From BCD1 sp942492125 (GTDB taxonomy: Bacteria; Bacteroidota; Bacteroidia; Chitinophagales; Saprospiraceae): a DNA stretch of 64,000 nt. The notes beneath the pieces were generated by a model that was not told the DNA's origin, ran no database searches, and saw nothing but the letters and a program-made list of their open reading frames with translations. Shown here piece after piece: positions 55,873-64,000 of the stretch; position 1 is the first letter of the stretch, and every line of letters starts with the position of its first letter. The stretch spans positions 186,001-250,000 of the forward strand of contig CALODM010000009.1 of assembly GCA_942492125.1 (NCBI GenBank). Direction: 5' to 3'. The position numbers and the translations under genes are program-made.

Positions 55873-57136
55873 TTGGAACACCGGCAACCAGTTGAGATAA
55901 TGGCCCCCGCCGGCTCTTACGAAACGCTGAGGGCCGCCATCAACGCAGGGGCAACTTCCATCTATTTCGGTGTGGGAAGCTTGAACATGAGATCGAATTC
56001 AGCCAGCTTCCAGCTTGAGGATCTTGCTTCGGTGGCTTCGATCTGTGCACAGAATAATGTACGCAGCTATCTCACTCTGAATACCATCATGTACGATGAA
56101 GACCTGGAGGCGGCCCGGAGCTTTGCCGTCTGGCCGGGAAAGCACGCATAACGGCCATTATCGCAACGGACATAGCGGTTATCGAGATGCCCGGTCTCTG
56201 GGGCTTGGAGTACACATTTCAACACGGGTGAACATCTCCAACCTGGAAGCTGTGAGATTCTACGCAAGGTATGCGGACGTGGTCGTACTGGCCAGGGGAG
56301 CTAACCCTGAAACAGATAGAGAACATCTGCAGTGCCATAGAGCGGGAAAACATGCGGTCCTTCAGGAAAACATGTGGCGGTTGAAGTCTTCATTCATGGG
56401 GCAATGTGCGTAGCCGTTTCCGGGAAGTGCTACATGAGCCTGGCGCATTACAACAGCTCAGCCAACAGGGGGAAGTGCCTGCAGACCTGCAGAAGGGAGA
56501 TACAGAGTAATCGACGAGGAAACCGATGAGGAGCTTATTGTCCACAACAAGTTCGTAATGTCTCCAAGCGATCTGTGCACCATTGGTATACTGGACAAAC
56601 TCATGGCTGCAGGGGTGAGCGTGCTTAAGTTCGAAGGCAGGGCAAGAGGGCCGGAGTACGTGGACACCGTGGTAAGACAGTACAGAAGAGCGGTTGATCT
56701 TATTGAAGCAGGAGAATTCGGTGATGAACAGAAGGAAGAGTCACTTCTGGAACTGAAGAAGGTGTTCAACCGGGGGTTCTGGGAAAACGGATACTACCTT
56801 GGCAATAAGCTTGGTGAATGGGCAGGTGTCTACGGCTCGGTTGCAACCACTGTGAAGATAAAGGTCGGTAAGGTTGTCAATTTCTTCCACAGGAACATGG
56901 TGGTAGAGGTTCTCATTGAGTCGGGAGAGATCAGGAAGGGCGCTGAGGTTGCCTTTACAGGTCCCACCACCGGCATTGTCCATTCCGTTGCAGACTCCAT
57001 GATGAACGACCATGGAGAAGTGGTAGAGTGCTTGAAGAAGGGCGAATCGGGAACAATTAAGATGGATGAAACGGTTCGAAGGAATGACCTTGTGTTCATA
57101 ATTGAGCCCAGAGAGCACATACACAGAAAGCAGTGA
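55873..57136 (+). pseudogene. U32 family protein (TrhP/YhbU-like), frameshifted
   Basis: TTG 55873 has AGGAG 6 bases upstream. The front has VEIMAPAGSYETLRAAINAGATSIYFG. After shifts near 56,140, 56,205, 56,310 and 56,500, the family signature appears as VEVFIHGAMCVAVSGKCYMS and SSANRGKCLQTCRR, with clustered cysteines, then VMSPSDLCTIGILDKLMAAGV and a C-terminal beta domain. U32 proteins act in tRNA uridine hydroxylation (TrhP) or related modification. About 420 residues when joined. Confidence 0.75.
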
Positions 57137-57143
57137 TGAGTTA

Positions 57144-57392
57144 ATGAATGAGCTGGAACCCCTCAGAAAAGAGATCGACCAGATAGATGCAGAGATCACG
57201 AGGCTTCTTGACCAGCGCTTTGAAGTGGTTCTGAGGATAAGGGAGATAAAGGCGAAGAACAACCTGCCAGTTGAAGATCTGGCCCGGGAAAGGGAGATAA
57301 TCTCGAATCTTCACAGGGGAAGGTTTGAGGAAAATTTCATTCGGGAAATTTACCACCTCATTTTTCAGTATTCCAAATCTTTTCACGGCTGA
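57144..57392 (+). CDS. AroQ-type chorismate mutase
   Basis: The 82-residue helical enzyme rearranges chorismate to prephenate in Phe/Tyr synthesis. It shows the pattern LRKEIDQIDAEITRLLDQRFEVVLRIREIKAKNNLPVEDLAREREI, with the catalytic Arg, Lys and later residues in place. ATG 57144 begins eight bases after the U32 stop codon; an in-frame GTG-like start at 57102 overlaps that gene. Confidence 0.88.
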   Translation: MNELEPLRKEIDQIDAEITRLLDQRFEVVLRIREIKAKNNLPVEDLAREREIISNLHRGRFEENFIREIYHLIFQYSKSFHG

Positions 57393-57514
57393 ATCCTGCT
57401 TTCGAGTGTGACCTGTCAAAGCCCTTATGTGATATTCCATGCCTTGCTTGACTGGTGTGCATTTAGCATTGTTTGACCGGATCATCTAATTCACCGTTTC
57501 AAGAGGGAGAGACA

Positions 57515-58670
57515 ATGTATCTTACAGCTGCGCTTTCAGCTATTGTTTTAGCGGCCACAACTGGTACCACCTTCTCAAGATTGATAACCAATGAATACCC
57601 GTGGGAAAACAGCTATGGTGGTGTTTGTGAACTTTCCGACGGTTCCATTGCAACTGCACACGGAATGATAATGGAAGATTATCAGATTTCTGTTTTTAAC
57701 CGGGATGGTGAACTCACTCTCCTCATTGACGGGCTTTCCGTTCCGGGCAGGGCACTGGAGAGCGGAGGCTGGCTGGTCCCTCTTTCAGACGGCGGCTTCT
57801 ACTTCGTTTCTTACAGCGAACCCAGAGCAACAGGGGGTGGATTCCGACATTGCCATTTTCAAGATTTCCAGGGATCTTGATGTGGAATGGACCAATGTTA
57901 CAGGAGAGAACACAGAGGACGTATTCACAGGTTTCGGTGCAGCCGGAACCCCTGCCGGCGGTATCGCCCTTCTTGGAGGATCAGGTTATGCTGGTCAGGA
58001 TGCATTCCTGAGAGCCTATGACCGGCAGGGCAGGCTGACATGGGAACACACCTACCCGGAAGAGGGGACGGCTATCTGCCCCTTGCCGTGGGTCAGGTGG
58101 ATGACGGCAACCTGGTTCTTCTGTCGCACCAGTGGCAGGATAATACCTATCTGCAGAAGTTCGACGGCTCGGGAAACATGGAATGGGAACTTGTTGTTCC
58201 CTTTAAAAGCGAATCGGGTCCCGTTTCCTTCTGCACTATGGATGCGGGATACGGGGGTTTACTTCCCCGGTGGCGAAGACGGGACCAGAAGCGGAGTAAC
58301 TTTGACAGTCAACCCCGCAGGGGAAAGAATAGGAACCGGTGTGTTCACCCACGGCATGCTGCTGCAGGATGTTCTGCTGGCAGCAGAGTATCAGGTGATC
58401 CTTGTGGGTTCCAGGGTCATCGACGGGGCGAACTCCGCTGTAATGGAGTCCTATGACTATCAGGGTAACCTCACATGGAAGCGCAGGCTCCAGGGTCTTG
58501 GAGAAGACGGCTTCACCGGTATCTGCCCAAGTTCATCCGGGGGATTCCTGCTCACCGGCTACAGCTTGGCAGAAGATGAAAGACGGTCGGGTTACGTTCT
58601 TGTGAGAACCGATGAGCAGGGGTGCGTGGCAGGGGGTGAAAACCCCACACAGATCCCAATGCCCAGATAA
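57515..58670 (+). pseudogene. Secreted beta-propeller-like protein, frameshifted
   Basis: ATG 57515 has GAGGGAG upstream and a short leader (LTAALSAIVLAATTG). Repeats of the form D-x-G-x-x-x-W and GGxxLLG (FGAAGTPAGGIALLGGSG, RQGRLTWEHTY) recur about every 50 residues, as in outer-membrane PQQ/NHL-type propellers. Shifts occur near 57,825, 58,060 and 58,255. Function unknown. Confidence 0.6.
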
Positions 58671-58787
58671 AGGCATCCTGTTCACGGGAAGCGCTTCAAG
58701 GTATTATCTGCTGAGATTTCTTCAACGGATCGATGGTACTGTGGTCCCGGTGCAGAACTGGATAGTTCGCATTAAGGATGGTGTTCA

Positions 58788-60248
58788 TTGGTAGATACTG
58801 AATCCACAGACACAACCGCCACCACGCCACTGGAACCTTCCCCGGAGCGAACCGCAGTTGAGAAGAACCTCGAAAAGCTGGCATCTCTTTGCGGTTCGAA
58901 TCCTTCTGAAGCAGAGAAACTTGCCTCTGCTACTCTGGCAATGTCTCAGAAGCTCAGGGGATCCAGCACTGATCGGTTCATCACTTTGCCTTCTGTCCAG
59001 AGCGGTATCTGTGCTGCGTGATTCCAGGGAAGCCATCGAGTACGCGTCAAAGGCCGTTGAAATTCTCCGGCCGCTGGCAGACAGGAAAATGCTGGCAACG
59101 GCACTGAATAACCTTGGCAATTGCCACCGCAGAATGGCTGAACCGCTGGACGCCATCAGGTATTATGAAGAGGCCCTTGAAATTCAGATCTCCATTGGAA
59201 ATCCCGGGGGAATTGCATTAGTGCACAACAACCTTGGTCTGGCCTTCATGAGAATAGGGTCTCTGGAAAGGGCATACGGCTCTTTCATGCACACGGTTTC
59301 CATCTCCGACCAGATCGGCAACCGGTTCATGAAAACCGTAGCTATGAGTAACATGGCTGATGTTCTCATAGACCAGGGTGAGTACGAAACCGCAGAACAG
59401 TACCTGGAAGATAATCTGAAGATCAATCGCGAGCTGAACCGCAGGATCGGAGAGGCATACTGCCTTTGGGAACTGGGGCGCCTGAAGATCAAGCAGGGGA
59501 AACCCCGGGAGGCCGAGGGGTTCCTCCGAGAGAGCATCGCCCTTAGAAAGGAACTGCAGAGCAGCAAGGTAGGTGAGAGTCTCTTTGAACTTGCAGGTCT
59601 TCTTGAAAACCAGTCCAGGGAAAGTGAGGCCGAAGAGATCCTCCTTCAGGCCATTGATCTGTTCCAGGAAAATGACAACAGCTATGATCTTCGCCTTGCC
59701 CGGGCTAGTCTGTCCATACTTAGGATCCACATGAATCTGCTGGATGGGGTGGAAGAACCCCTGGTTAATCTTCTCCAGGGTTTTTCTGATTTGAAAAAGC
59801 GATCAGGACTTGCAGCTGGAGACGCTGATCCTGAAAGCCCTTTCAGAGTATCACGAGAAGATAGGCAACCTGCCTGAAGCACTGGAGTATTTCAAGCTCT
59901 ATGCCGGAGAAAGAGATGTTCTCCTTGAAAGAAGGCAGCAGGAAAACATCACCAAAATGAAGCTGAGAGCTGACTTTCAGGCAAGCGAAGTTGCAAGAGA
60001 GCCTGCTGCAGGAGGCAAACATCAAGCTTCAGAACGCCATGGAGAGAATCAAGTCACTCCACGGCATGCTTCCCATATGCGGCAAATGCAAGAAGATTCG
60101 AAAAGATGACGGCTACTGGGAACAGATAGAGGAGTACATATCCACGAACTCGGATGCCACTTTCTCCCACTCTCTTTGTCCTGACTGCATGCAGGAGCTC
60201 TATCCCGAGCTCAGTAAAACACCACGGAGACGTAAGACCAACCGCTGA
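58788..60248 (+). pseudogene. TPR protein with coiled coil and zinc-finger-like C-terminus, frameshifted
   Basis: Joined across shifts near 58,960, 59,830 and 59,990, the product has about 485 residues. Eight or nine TPRs (for example ATALNNLGNCHRRMAEPLDAI) fill the first 380. A coiled coil follows (LLQEANIKLQNAMERIKSLHG), then the tail LPICGKCKKIRKDDGYWEQI ... FSHSLCPDC, with two Cys pairs. That tail is well known at the end of PAS and response-regulator signalling proteins and is probably zinc-binding. Likely a signalling adaptor. Confidence 0.7.
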
Positions 60249-60386
60249 AACGGTCATCAGTATCGTAAAACATTGCGATGAGGTGAACACCGTGCGATGA
60301 ACATCCCTACGGATGTTGACAGGATGGTCTATGGCTGGTATATAACATCCATAAACCATCCACATGGATGGAGAATGGAGTAAATC

Positions 60387-60767
60387 ATGATAGAGAACGA
60401 GAAGATAACCATCAATGTGGGGCCGGTTGATCTGGGCAGGATCGATGTGCTGGTGGAGCAGGGTGTGTTTTCGAACAGAAGCGATGCCATAAGAACTGCA
60501 ATAAGGAATCTGCTGGATCTTAACAAGGATGTTATCCGGGAGGTTAAGGTGCGGAAGTCTGCCACCATGGGAGTTCTGATCCTGGGAAAGAGCGATCTGG
60601 AGAAGAAAAAGGCATCTGGAAAGAAGATCATTCTCAACATCATCGGTATGCTGGTACTTAAGGATGATGTGACCCCCCGGCTGGCTGCCGAGGTATTTGA
60701 GTCTATTTCGGTTCAGGGTGTATTCAGAGCGCCCCGGGAGGTGAAGAAGCTTTTCACCGGGGTCTGA
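60387..60767 (+). CDS. Ribbon-helix-helix (CopG-like) DNA-binding protein
   Basis: The 126-residue protein starts with a ribbon-helix-helix domain (ITINVGPVDLGRIDVLVEQG, then SNRSDAIRTAIRNLLD), which binds DNA as a dimer. The C-terminal 70 residues contain MGVLILGKSDLEKKKASGKK and may sense or oligomerise. Small RHH proteins often act as autorepressors. No partner toxin gene is visible next to it. Confidence 0.8.
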   Translation: MIENEKITINVGPVDLGRIDVLVEQGVFSNRSDAIRTAIRNLLDLNKDVIREVKVRKSATMGVLILGKSDLEKKKASGKKIILNIIGMLVLKDDVTPRLAAEVFESISVQGVFRAPREVKKLFTGV

Positions 60768-60780
60768 TATGCTGTTAACG

Positions 60781-60806
60781 GGCCGCCCCCGCTGCCGGGG
60801 GCGGCC
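60781..60806. terminator. GC-rich bidirectional terminator
   Basis: A perfect 10-bp stem (GGCCGCCCCC / GGGGGCGGCC) with a 6-base loop between the convergent RHH and FlgT-like genes. Confidence 0.75.
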
Positions 60807-60811
60807 ACATA

Positions 60812-61985
60812 TTACTTCAACTGGATCTCTATTCTGTTTCCGGAGAATCCGGTGATCGAGAGAAGATCCTCCATCTCGGCAAGTGCATCCAGTATTTCAG
60901 AGGAAGATGTTTCAGAAACCACTTCAATTGTGGCCCTGGAGCCTGTGAGATCACGGGTTACAACATCCGTTACACCTCTGACCCTTTCACGTATGGCTGT
61001 TCTCAGGATGGTCAGTTTCGTGTAATCCGCATCTGCCGCGACGATCTCCGTGATGTTTTTCACTCTGTGTCCAGCCGTTAAGTATCGCCGTTTCAAGGTA
61101 GGCAGCGGTACTGTCTGCCGTTCTGTCACGGGCACTGGTTTCACTGAAGGGCAGTTCAATGGTAAAGGCGGTTGCTGCCAAAAGGGCTCCCGTGGCTGAA
61201 TTTTCAGCCCTGGTGCTTGCGGTGTACGTGTGAATCCGCCGAAGAGAACCGGCTATCTGTCTTTCCTCTGAATCGTGATGGATAGTTCCCGCCACAACGA
61301 TTTCAGCACCTGCCTGAAGGCCAACCAGTTTTGCAGTTTCATCGTCGCCCTCGAGGATAAGCTTCAGCTGATCCGCCTCAAGTATCCGCTGAACAGTTGC
61401 GGCATCCACCACAGGGAAGCCCCTGTCTCTGAAGTGCTCCATGACCCGTGTCTCGAAGACGTCACCGGCGATGCTCACATCGCTTAAACTCTGGTGCTGA
61501 CCCAGGTCCCTTACCAGTACCATTACCCTGGGACGGCCCTGCTCGGAGAGGAGAAGGCCGATCGCAGCAAGTTCGTTCTCTACATCACCAGTCTTGACCA
61601 TGGCCCTTAGAACCACCCTGTAAAGGTCTCCTTCAACCCCTGCAACAATGATCCTGTAGCTTGCCACGTAACCACGGCTCCTGGAATAGATGTTGTCTTC
61701 GATAAGCTGGAAGTTACTCACCTGGGTCTCAGAATCGATCCAGGTGCCCACTCCCTGTTCCACGGCTTTTCTAAGGGCATCGTCTATGGCATGGTCACGG
61801 GCAATGTCAGCAGTTGAAGTAACCGCGGCAACACCCTCTGCAAGAACCTCGGTATCCTGCGGGCCAGGGGAGGAAAGCTGAACTGCGCCGGTTGAGGGAG
61901 GTGGGCTTTGAGTTGCTGTCATCTGCGTTCCGCATGCGGTGGTCATGACAGTTATGTACAGAATAAATAATGGTATTCTAAACAT
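60812..61985 (-). CDS. FlgT-like lipoprotein, one frameshift
   Basis: About 390 residues when joined across a shift near 61,085. A lipobox (VMTTACG) is followed by a FlgT_N-like domain (EGVAAVTSTADIARDHAIDDALRKAVEQ, then NIYSRSRGYVASYRI) and a middle alpha/beta region (RPRVMVLVRDLG ... VVDAATVQRILE). The end has two small related repeats (ITEIVAADADYTKLTILR). Relatives sit in the outer membrane with LPP20 and CsgG proteins. It is the third gene of a three-gene minus-strand cluster. Confidence 0.65.
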
Positions 61986-61994
61986 GGCCGCCGC

Positions 61995-62947
61995 CTAGAG
62001 TACGCCGAGCAGAAACTTGCCTGCCCCTGCAAGGAAGGGGAGACCGGCTTTCAGCCAGCCCAGGGTTTCAGATTCTTCGCTGCCCAGAACGATATCTGTT
62101 CCCATAGCGCCTGTAACCTGCCTTACCTGAACCACCAGAGGAGACCGGGAGAACCGGGAAGAGCCTAGGATTCTGTCCAGGTCGCTTATGAACTGAACCG
62201 CACTTTGCCCATCTGATCCCAGGTATGAGGCATAAACACTTGTGTCCAGCAACAGATTGCCCTCTGAATCGTAAATTTTAGGATACATGGAAGGCTGGAG
62301 CCCGGCGTCGGTACCGTCGAACACAATGGCGGAGTACTGCTGAAGGAAGTCCCTTGTTTCGGTTGACATGGGCAAAGCCCCTTCAGGAGCTGCAAGTGCA
62401 GAGTTTATTGCGCCAGAGAGACCGCTGGGGCTATGAATTTCCATTTCAAGCTCGACCTCCACGATACCCGCAAGTGAATCGTATCTAGCCGGACCGATCT
62501 GTCTTGCATTGCGAACCACTCCATCTACCCGTGAGTAGATCACATCATAGTCGGTCATGAAGTTCTCGACCCTGGTTTCAGAGTTTATCGTCACACCTTG
62601 TACCGTTTCAAGGAGATTTCTCTGGGCAACCACCATAGCCGCACTTTCCGCCATGAGCCTTGCCTGGGCTCGATTGGTATTGCCGGGATCGAGTACCCCT
62701 GTTCCAGTTGCTCTGACAGTGTTCCCGGACCAGTCAATTTCACCGGAAGGGGTTGTCTCCACCACATCCCCGCTCTCGGCAACAGGCGGTATGGCAATAC
62801 TCATTTCCTGAACCTGGTGCTGAACTTCGGCGGGGGTGAGGAGATCAACGGCGGTGCTGATGGCAGATGAGGCAAGCTGTGTTCCCGAAACTGTTCCGCA
62901 ACCGGCTGCAAAAAAGCTGCAAGTGTGAAAATCATGTATTTATTCAT
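61995..62947 (-). CDS. LPP20-like lipoprotein, one frameshift
   Basis: ATG 62947 encodes a lipoprotein leader; joined by adding one base to the A6 run at 62910-62915 it reads LAAFFAAGCGTVSG, a clear lipobox. The rest (ATGTGVLDPGNTNRAQARLMAE ... RVENFMTDYDVIYSRVDGVV) matches the LPP20/FlgT_N family, and the end has a hydrophobic tail (GWLKAGLPFLAGAGKFLLGVL). It sits 9 bases after the FlgT-like gene start and 12 bases before the CsgG-like stop. Function: outer-membrane lipoprotein of unknown partner. Confidence 0.7.
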
Positions 62948-62958
62948 CTGTTTCCTGC

Positions 62959-63535
62959 CTAGCTGGTTAAACCCATGAGCGCCACCTGAAGAGCCATTCG
63001 AAGAGCTCCCTCGGCTCCCTCGAAATCAGACCCTTCACCGGAAGCCGTATAGAGCACTTCCGATGTTTCAACAGAGATGATCTTCACATGAATGAGCGCA
63101 TCCCTCTGCAGGGGCTCTTCATCCCAGAACGAGTCATGGGTAATGGAGTTGACTGCTATGGTCATCACCGCCTCTGCTCCAAGCATTCTTCCCAGCTCCA
63201 CCGCGGTTCCGGGATCCACAACGCCGGAGTAAGAAAATTCCTGTTCTTCCAGGAGCTGATCGATGACGGATCTGTCGATCAGCGAGAATTGCCCGGTCCT
63301 AAGAAGGAGACTCATTCCGGCATAGTCCCTGCAGACCTGCCGTGCTGGACTGATAGGCAACAGGGGCGGAAGCAGGGGAAGAACAACTGTTCTCCATACA
63401 GGTTTTGTGTCCAGAACCGGGGATCTGGCGTAATCCGGCTGATAACCCATCTGTGCAAGTTCAGCAGCGCTGCATGCCATTCCCAGCACCAGCGCAGCAA
63501 GAACGGTAGATGAAAAGCAAAAGTATTCTCTTCAA
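62959..63535 (-). CDS. CsgG-like lipoprotein, N-terminus frameshifted
   Basis: The body (about 175 residues) resembles the CsgG / LpoB superfamily: TVVLPLLPPLLPISPA, SLIDRSVIDQLLEEQEFSYSG, VELGRMLGAEAVMTIAVNSI and VKIISVETSEVLYTASG. A lipobox is present in VLGMACSAAE. TTG 63535 begins a leader that must shift frame once near 63,510 to join. CsgG forms outer-membrane pores, while LpoB-type members activate penicillin-binding proteins. It is the first gene of the cluster with LPP20 and FlgT-like proteins. Confidence 0.65.
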
Positions 63536-63656
63536 GTTACATCCCTTCGTTTTCTAACCTTGCGGACTTCAAATATATCTCAATAGAAGCCGCAGGTTCC
63601 CCTGGACAATGATCAAGTCATCAAGCTTCATTTCCTCCGGGATGGTCTTCCCCGAC
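63536..63656. other. Short upstream region before the artefact
   Basis: About 120 ordinary bases that would hold the promoter of the CsgG-like gene cluster. Nothing else is recognisable. Confidence 0.4.

Positions 63657-64000
<344 letters not shown>

Noticed and set aside
36660..63656. Right half as a horizontally acquired island
   Set aside because: It carries housekeeping-type genes, has no mobility genes or attachment repeats, and has no return to left-type sequence.

Overview
The window joins two unrelated pieces of DNA. Bases 1 to about 36,660 look like a member of the Bacteroidota, most likely Saprospiraceae. The supporting families are DUF6089/thrombospondin-3 barrels, DUF2911, DUF5916, DUF3667, a SPOR protein, LytS-type TPR kinases and an EAD11-like domain. 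This part is AT-rich, starts lack Shine-Dalgarno motifs, and TAnnTTTG boxes occur upstream of several genes. Bases from about 36,820 to 63,650 are visibly more GC-rich, use strong AGGAG ribosome-binding sites with many GTG/TTG starts, and encode lipoproteins plus a protein with a C-terminal sorting-like domain. That suits another lineage near the FCB group, possibly Fermentibacteria-like (tentative). The last 344 bases are almost pure G, typical of two-colour Illumina dark cycles. I read the whole as an assembly or scaffolding chimera, not a genomic island.

Left part, in order: a partial outer-membrane barrel; a coiled-coil membrane protein; a DUF2911 protein with one frameshift; an orphan EAD11-like conflict protein; an alkyltransferase-like DNA-binding protein divergent from a catalytically altered TrpF homologue; SPOR protein and RodA; MoaA; Lgt; a propeller lipoprotein; 2-oxoglutarate dehydrogenase E2 followed by a DNPH1-type nucleotide hydrolase; then a small double-glycine peptide gene separated by a terminator hairpin from a soluble TPR-LytS histidine kinase. 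Next come two rhodaneses, a ClC channel, DUF3667, a DEAD-box helicase, FtsK, an S24 repressor with operator-like repeats, a DUF5916 barrel, a bacilliredoxin, a PKD/barrel surface protein, a frameshifted Wzx flippase, an M16 protease overlapping a PLP deaminase, a family 2 glycosyltransferase with a 15-A tract, a small membrane protein and the broken front half of a TlpA-like protein.

Right part: a 5'-nucleotidase, a MESH1-like HD hydrolase, secreted proteins and lipoproteins, an M15 peptidase, a discoidin-like lipoprotein, a GT-C-like membrane protein, a PAS protein, a soluble-adenylyl-cyclase-like protein (two cyclase domains, AAA ATPase, TPRs), a B12-type radical SAM protein, an ArsR-rhodanese regulator with a DUF302 protein, a U32 protein, chorismate mutase, a TPR protein with a zinc-finger tail, a ribbon-helix-helix protein and a three-gene CsgG/LPP20/FlgT-like lipoprotein cluster. 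From about 43.2 kb on, many genes are broken by one-base shifts, several in homopolymers, so they are best read as sequence errors in single genes.

The most interesting biological candidate is the unit at 12.5-14.7 kb: a GG-leader peptide, an attenuator-like hairpin and a soluble TPR sensor kinase on one strand, which could be a peptide-signalling system. All functional claims rest on sequence reading alone.
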